The notes under the pieces are model-generated. The model was not told the DNA's origin and did not search any database. It saw nothing but the letters and a program-made list of their open reading frames with translations. Of a stretch of 8,596 bases of DNA, positions 6,383-8,596 are shown one piece after another. Both the position numbers and the translations under genes were made by a program. Source of the stretch: Deltaproteobacteria bacterium (GTDB lineage: Bacteria; Desulfobacterota; Syntrophia; Syntrophales; Smithellaceae); the NCBI GenBank assembly GCA_019136325.1, contig JAGVUJ010000237.1, positions 1 through 8,596 on the forward strand. Direction: 5' to 3'. The stretch's first letter is position 1; each line of letters opens with the position of its first letter.

Positions 6383-7186
6383 ATGGAAATCAGGAAAGCA
6401 TTTCTTGCATCAGTGTGTGCAGCGGCAATGGTTGCGATGATGGCCTTATCCGGAGACGCTGCGGGAACGTCGGGGACGATTCTGGATATGACATATGCTT
6501 ATGACGAAAATACGATTTACTGGCCGAACGCAACGCCGTTTAAATTGACGCCGGAGTTTCATGGCCTGACCGATAAGGGTTACTGGTATGCGGCAAACTT
6601 TTACGCGGCTTCGGAACACGGCGGTACCCATGCCGACGCGCCGCTTCATTTTGCAGAGAACGGACGCACCATTGATCAAATTCCTCTGGCGGAATGGATT
6701 GGACCGGCGATAAAAATCGATGCACGACAGCAATGCGCCCGCGATCGGGATTATCTTCTGTCGGTGGAGGACATCAAGAAGTGGGAGAAACAATACGGCC
6801 GGATTCCAGCGGGGGCGTGGGTGATGATGTACACGGGAATCGGCACGCAATTTTATCCCGATCCGGCTCGTGTTTTGGGTACGGCCAAGAAAGGTTTGTC
6901 GGCGATTCCGGAATTGAGTTTCCCGGCTTTTTCGCGGGAAGCGGCGGAATTTCTTACGAAGGAACGAAACATCAAAGGCATTGCCATTGACACACCGAGC
7001 ATCGATTATGGCAAGTCGCAGGACTTCCTGGTTCACCGCGTTATTTGCGGCGCCGATAAACTTGCGCTGGAAAATATCGCCAATTTGGATAAACTACCGG
7101 CGAAGGGCGCAACATTGTATGTGATTCCCATGTCGATTAAAGGTGCAACGGGAGCGCCGGCCAGAGTTTTTGCGATCCTTCACTGA
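6383..7186 (+). CDS. Exported cyclase family protein (kynurenine formamidase-like metal hydrolase)
   Basis: A 267-residue member of the cyclase/KynB family (PF04199 type), metal-dependent hydrolases acting on amide or lactone bonds, including arylformamidases. The signature HGGTHADAPLHF (79-90) gives the metal ligands His79, His83 and Asp85, with the spacing of KynB ligands His54, His58 and Asp60. His218 and Glu230 are 12 residues apart, as are KynB His160 and Glu172, so the binuclear site looks intact. DTPSID (203-208) is also typical. The N-terminus (MEIRK, then a hydrophobic run to about residue 23 and SGDAAG) is a Sec signal peptide, so the mature enzyme should be periplasmic, unlike cytoplasmic KynB. 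AAGGAG nine bases before the ATG supports the start. There are no tryptophan-degradation genes nearby, so the substrate is open. Confidence 0.88.
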   Translation: MEIRKAFLASVCAAAMVAMMALSGDAAGTSGTILDMTYAYDENTIYWPNATPFKLTPEFHGLTDKGYWYAANFYAASEHGGTHADAPLHFAENGRTIDQIPLAEWIGPAIKIDARQQCARDRDYLLSVEDIKKWEKQYGRIPAGAWVMMYTGIGTQFYPDPARVLGTAKKGLSAIPELSFPAFSREAAEFLTKERNIKGIAIDTPSIDYGKSQDFLVHRVICGADKLALENIANLDKLPAKGATLYVIPMSIKGATGAPARVFAILH

Positions 7187-7236
7187 TTTTTTTTAGTGCA
7201 AAGCGAAGGGTGAAGAGTTAAAGGGAGAAGAAATAG

Positions 7237-7274
7237 ATTGTCACACCACCTGAAAGGTGGTCCGCAATGACAAT
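7237..7274. repeat. REP-like nested inverted repeat
   Basis: An outer pair, ATTGTCA (7237-7243) and TGACAAT (7268-7274), flanks a perfect inner stem, ACCACCT-GAA-AGGTGGT (7245-7261). The layout is that of short palindromic intergenic elements commonly bounded by TGTCAT-like ends in proteobacterial genomes. It lies between the cyclase and the 65-aa ORF, just upstream of the latter's ribosome binding site. It has no T run and so is not a canonical terminator, although the folded RNA could affect message ends. Confidence 0.6.
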
Positions 7275-7291
7275 TAAAGAGGTGGATAATA

Positions 7292-7489
7292 ATGACTATG
7301 GCGGATGAAATTGAAGGGGATATTCTGGAAGCGGAGCTTGAAGACGACGCTCTGGAAAAGAGAATGAAAAAGCTGGAAGCTGATGCTGCGCGATTGCTGG
7401 ATCACTCCACCGAGTTGATTCGGGAAATGACGAAGGGAAGGGAACAGAAGGAAAAGCAGCAGGAAGAAGAACCGGTGACTGGTGAATAG
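7292..7489 (+). CDS. Small charged coiled-coil protein of unknown function
   Basis: A 65-residue ORF I do not recognise. It is almost wholly charged helix: an acidic start (MADEIEGDILEAELEDDALE), a heptad-compatible middle (RMKKLEADAARLLDHSTELIREM) and a Lys/Glu-rich tail (GREQKEKQQEEEPVTGE). There is no signal peptide, membrane segment or cysteine, so a small cytoplasmic coiled-coil protein is the likely form. AGAGGTGG (7278-7285) six bases before the ATG supports translation, and a second in-frame Met is at residue 3. It precedes the YheU-like gene by 45 bases that contain heptamer repeats. The compositional pattern and ribosome binding site favour a real gene, but low complexity leaves doubt. 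Confidence 0.6.
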   Translation: MTMADEIEGDILEAELEDDALEKRMKKLEADAARLLDHSTELIREMTKGREQKEKQQEEEPVTGE

Positions 7490-7497
7490 GAAGAACG

Positions 7498-7525
7498 GTT
7501 CTATGGTCAACGTTTAACGTTGTAG
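7498..7525. repeat. Four tandem degenerate heptamers upstream of the YheU-like gene
   Basis: GTTCTAT-GGTCAAC-GTTTAAC-GTTGTAG stands in strict 7-base phase. It includes the palindrome CAACGT-TTA-ACGTTG (7508-7522). It belongs to the same family as the units at 508-591 and occupies most of the 45-base gap before the YheU-like gene, where a Shine-Dalgarno sequence would be expected. Confidence 0.55.
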
Positions 7526-7534
7526 AATAATTAT

Positions 7535-7783
7535 ATGGCGATCTATATCGTTCCTGTCAATAAACTCAGTGCGCAGGCGTTGAAAGGGGTGATTGAAGAA
7601 TTCATCACCAGAAGCGCTACGGATTACGGTGCGGTTGAGGCTTCCCTGGAAACAAAGGTTAAGCAGGTAAAAAACAAACTTAAAGACGGTTCCGCCGTAC
7701 TGGTTTATGATGATGAGACGGAAACGACCAATATTTTTTTAGCGGATGATCCGCTTTTAAAAATGGTGCGTGGTGAAAAGTAA
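7535..7783 (+). CDS. yheU: YheU/UPF0270 family protein
   Basis: An 82-residue protein matching the UPF0270 (YheU) family, small proteins of unknown function. The shared features are the N-terminal IYIVPVNKLSAQALKGVIEEF (compare IPWxxLxxETLxxLIEEF), the conserved TDYG (29-32), SLETKVKQVKNKLKDGSAVLVYDD (37-60) and ETTNI (63-67). The length is close to the family norm of about 70-80 residues, with a short C-terminal extension. There is no convincing Shine-Dalgarno: the bases before the ATG are AT-rich and preceded by heptamer repeats. Its last codons overlap the Nudix start by 14 bases, so the two are probably translated from one message. No enzymatic residues can be proposed. Confidence 0.85.
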   Translation: MAIYIVPVNKLSAQALKGVIEEFITRSATDYGAVEASLETKVKQVKNKLKDGSAVLVYDDETETTNIFLADDPLLKMVRGEK

Positions 7784-8249
7784 AACGAAAAAGACAAGCG
7801 CGGGAATTCTTTTGTACCGCCTGTCGGATGACGGGCTGGAAGTTTTCCTTGTTCATCCCGGCGGGCCTTTTTGGGCGAAGAAGGATGACGGTGCGTGGTC
7901 GGTACCGAAAGGTTTGTTCGAAGATAATGAGAATCCACTGGAAGCGGCCAAGCGCGAATTTCGCGAAGAAACGGGTTTTGATATCAGTGGCGATTTTATG
8001 GCATTAACGCCATTGAAGCAGCCCAGCGGGAAAGTGGTTCATGCCTGGACGGTTGAGGGTAATATTGATGCCGCGTCAATTAAAAGTAATATGTTCTCGA
8101 TGGAATGGCCGCCCCGTTCGGGAAATCAGCAGGAATTTCCGGAAGTGGATAGAGGCGGCTGGTTTACTATCGCGCAGGCGCAGGAAAAGTTACTGCCGGG
8201 ACAGCGCGGTTTTCTGGATGAACTGCAACGGAAGTTGGTTGATAGTTGA
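7770..8249 (+). CDS. Nudix hydrolase, COG4119-type NTP pyrophosphohydrolase
   Basis: A 159-residue Nudix enzyme with a perfect Nudix box at 48-70: G48, five residues, E54, seven residues, R62-E63, F64, R65, E66-E67, T68, G69, F70. These residues bind the divalent metal used to cleave a nucleoside diphosphate linked to another group. The surrounding sequence (SAGILLYR, VFLVHPGGPFWAKKDDGAWSVPKG, then KVVHAWTVEG, FSMEWPPRSG and QEFPEVDRGGWF) matches the predicted NTP pyrophosphohydrolase group COG4119, whose substrate is unsettled. Two adjacent GTG codons (7770 and 7773) can start it within the end of the YheU-like gene, so initiation may be coupled. There is no ATG start in frame near this position. 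Its last residues, LVDS, and the TGA stop are made by GTTGATA/GTTGATG heptamers, so its natural C-terminus may have been replaced. Confidence 0.9.
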   Translation: MVKSKTKKTSAGILLYRLSDDGLEVFLVHPGGPFWAKKDDGAWSVPKGLFEDNENPLEAAKREFREETGFDISGDFMALTPLKQPSGKVVHAWTVEGNIDAASIKSNMFSMEWPPRSGNQQEFPEVDRGGWFTIAQAQEKLLPGQRGFLDELQRKLVDS

Positions 8250-8251
8250 TG
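8238..8251. repeat. Heptamer pair GTTGATA-GTTGATG overlapping the Nudix stop
   Basis: Two tandem units of the heptamer family lie across the end of the Nudix gene. A 17-base stretch from here matches 541-557 with one or two differences. The TGA stop at 8247-8249 is within the second unit. Confidence 0.5.
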
Positions 8252-8274
8252 GTGTCCGGTATAAGGAAAACGTT

Positions 8275-8361
8275 ATGATTGCAGGCCGACGCAAGAGGAT
8301 CAAATCAAAGATGAAGCAGATTCAATCTGTGGCTGTTTTCAAAAAGGAGATCTCGCGATGA
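8275..8361 (+). CDS. Possible 28-aa basic leader ORF overlapping the hydrolase start
   Basis: A short ORF beginning MIAGRRKRIKSKMKQIQ and ending EISR. AAGGA (8263-8267) is seven bases before its ATG. Its TGA overlaps the hydrolase ATG as ATGA (8358-8361), the classic arrangement for translational coupling. It contains nine Lys/Arg residues and has no family I recognise. The hydrolase ribosome binding site lies inside this ORF. It could equally be chance, since 28 open codons are not significant alone. Confidence 0.3.
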   Translation: MIAGRRKRIKSKMKQIQSVAVFKKEISR

Positions 8362-8596
8362 GAAAATCATTCTTATTTATCTTAATCGGCAGTTTGATGG
8401 TTTTGTATTTTAGTTTCGGGGAAGCGCAAGCCCAGTGGCCGCGCATTGTTCCTTCCAAAGACGGCACGCCGGTTTCCTATGAGGTTTACGGCACGGGGGA
8501 ACCGACGCTGGTGTTTGTTCACGGCTGGTGCTGTGATTCCCGTTATTGGCGCAATCAGGTTCCGTATTTTTCCCGAAAGTATCGTGTGGTGATGCT
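8358..8596 (+). CDS. Exported alpha/beta hydrolase, 3'-truncated by window end
   Basis: About 79 residues of an alpha/beta hydrolase fold protein are visible. Residues 1-25 form a signal peptide: MRKS, a hydrophobic run (FLFILIGSLMVLYFSF), then GEAQA before QWPR, a good signal peptidase I site. The mature part begins with the first strands typical of the family: DGTPVSYEVYGTGEPTLVFVHG, where HGW (55-57) is the oxyanion-hole motif, followed by RYWRNQVPYFSRKYRVVM. The catalytic Ser, acid and His lie beyond the window, so activity (esterase, lipase, haloalkane or peroxidase type) cannot be judged. AAGGAG (8344-8349) eight bases before the ATG fixes the start. It could be co-transcribed with the Nudix gene about 110 bases upstream. 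Confidence 0.85.
   Translation, partial: MRKSFLFILIGSLMVLYFSFGEAQAQWPRIVPSKDGTPVSYEVYGTGEPTLVFVHGWCCDSRYWRNQVPYFSRKYRVVM

Noticed and set aside
7178..7215. Intrinsic terminator after the cyclase gene.
   Set aside because: A T8 run follows the stop, but no GC-rich stem precedes it. The only pairings (CACT/AGTG or CTTCAC/GTGAAG) enclose or bypass the T run.
8041..8361. 106-aa plus-strand ORF overlapping the Nudix gene.
   Set aside because: Most of it is a shadow frame of the Nudix gene. Only its last 28 codons, with their own start signal, are kept as a low-confidence ORF.

Overview
The window looks like chromosomal DNA from a mid-GC Gram-negative bacterium. The gene families (DIM6-type flavin reductase, SCP2-like protein, UPF0270/YheU, COG4119 Nudix, Sec-exported cyclase) and the many short dispersed repeats between genes suggest a deltaproteobacterium (Desulfobacterota, perhaps Syntrophales). 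That placement is an inference from style, not from a marker gene. No phage, transposase, CRISPR, rRNA or tRNA is visible.

Layout. (1) 1-491, plus strand: a flavin reductase-like protein whose true N-terminus may lie before the window. (2) 492-681: repeat-filled spacer. (3) 679-3775, minus strand: a compact three-gene unit read as class III aminotransferase, then a small SCP2-like protein, then an APC amino acid permease, with gaps of about 22 and 33 bases. The likely shared job is uptake and transamination of an amino acid, omega-amino acid or amine. (4) 3776-4487: a gene-free stretch holding a plausible promoter for that unit, followed by an array of related repeats that ends in an exact 87-bp tandem duplication. 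(5) 4488-6275, minus strand: a Uup-type ABC-F ATPase. (6) 6276-6382: divergent spacer. (7) 6383-8249, plus strand: exported cyclase/kynurenine formamidase-like hydrolase, a REP-like hairpin element, a 65-aa charged protein of unknown function, a YheU/UPF0270 protein and an overlapping Nudix hydrolase. (8) 8275-8596: a possible 28-aa ORF overlapping by ATGA the start of an exported alpha/beta hydrolase cut by the window end.

The most distinctive feature is not a new enzyme system but how repeats relate to genes. Three different genes (permease, ABC-F and Nudix) end inside dispersed repeats, so the repeat supplies their last residues and stop codon. In the permease and the ABC-F gene the stop falls at the same aligned position of the same repeat family. 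A second family consists of tandem heptamers close to GTTCAAC or GTTGATG, found in at least five places. I see no convincing undescribed defence or biosynthetic system here.
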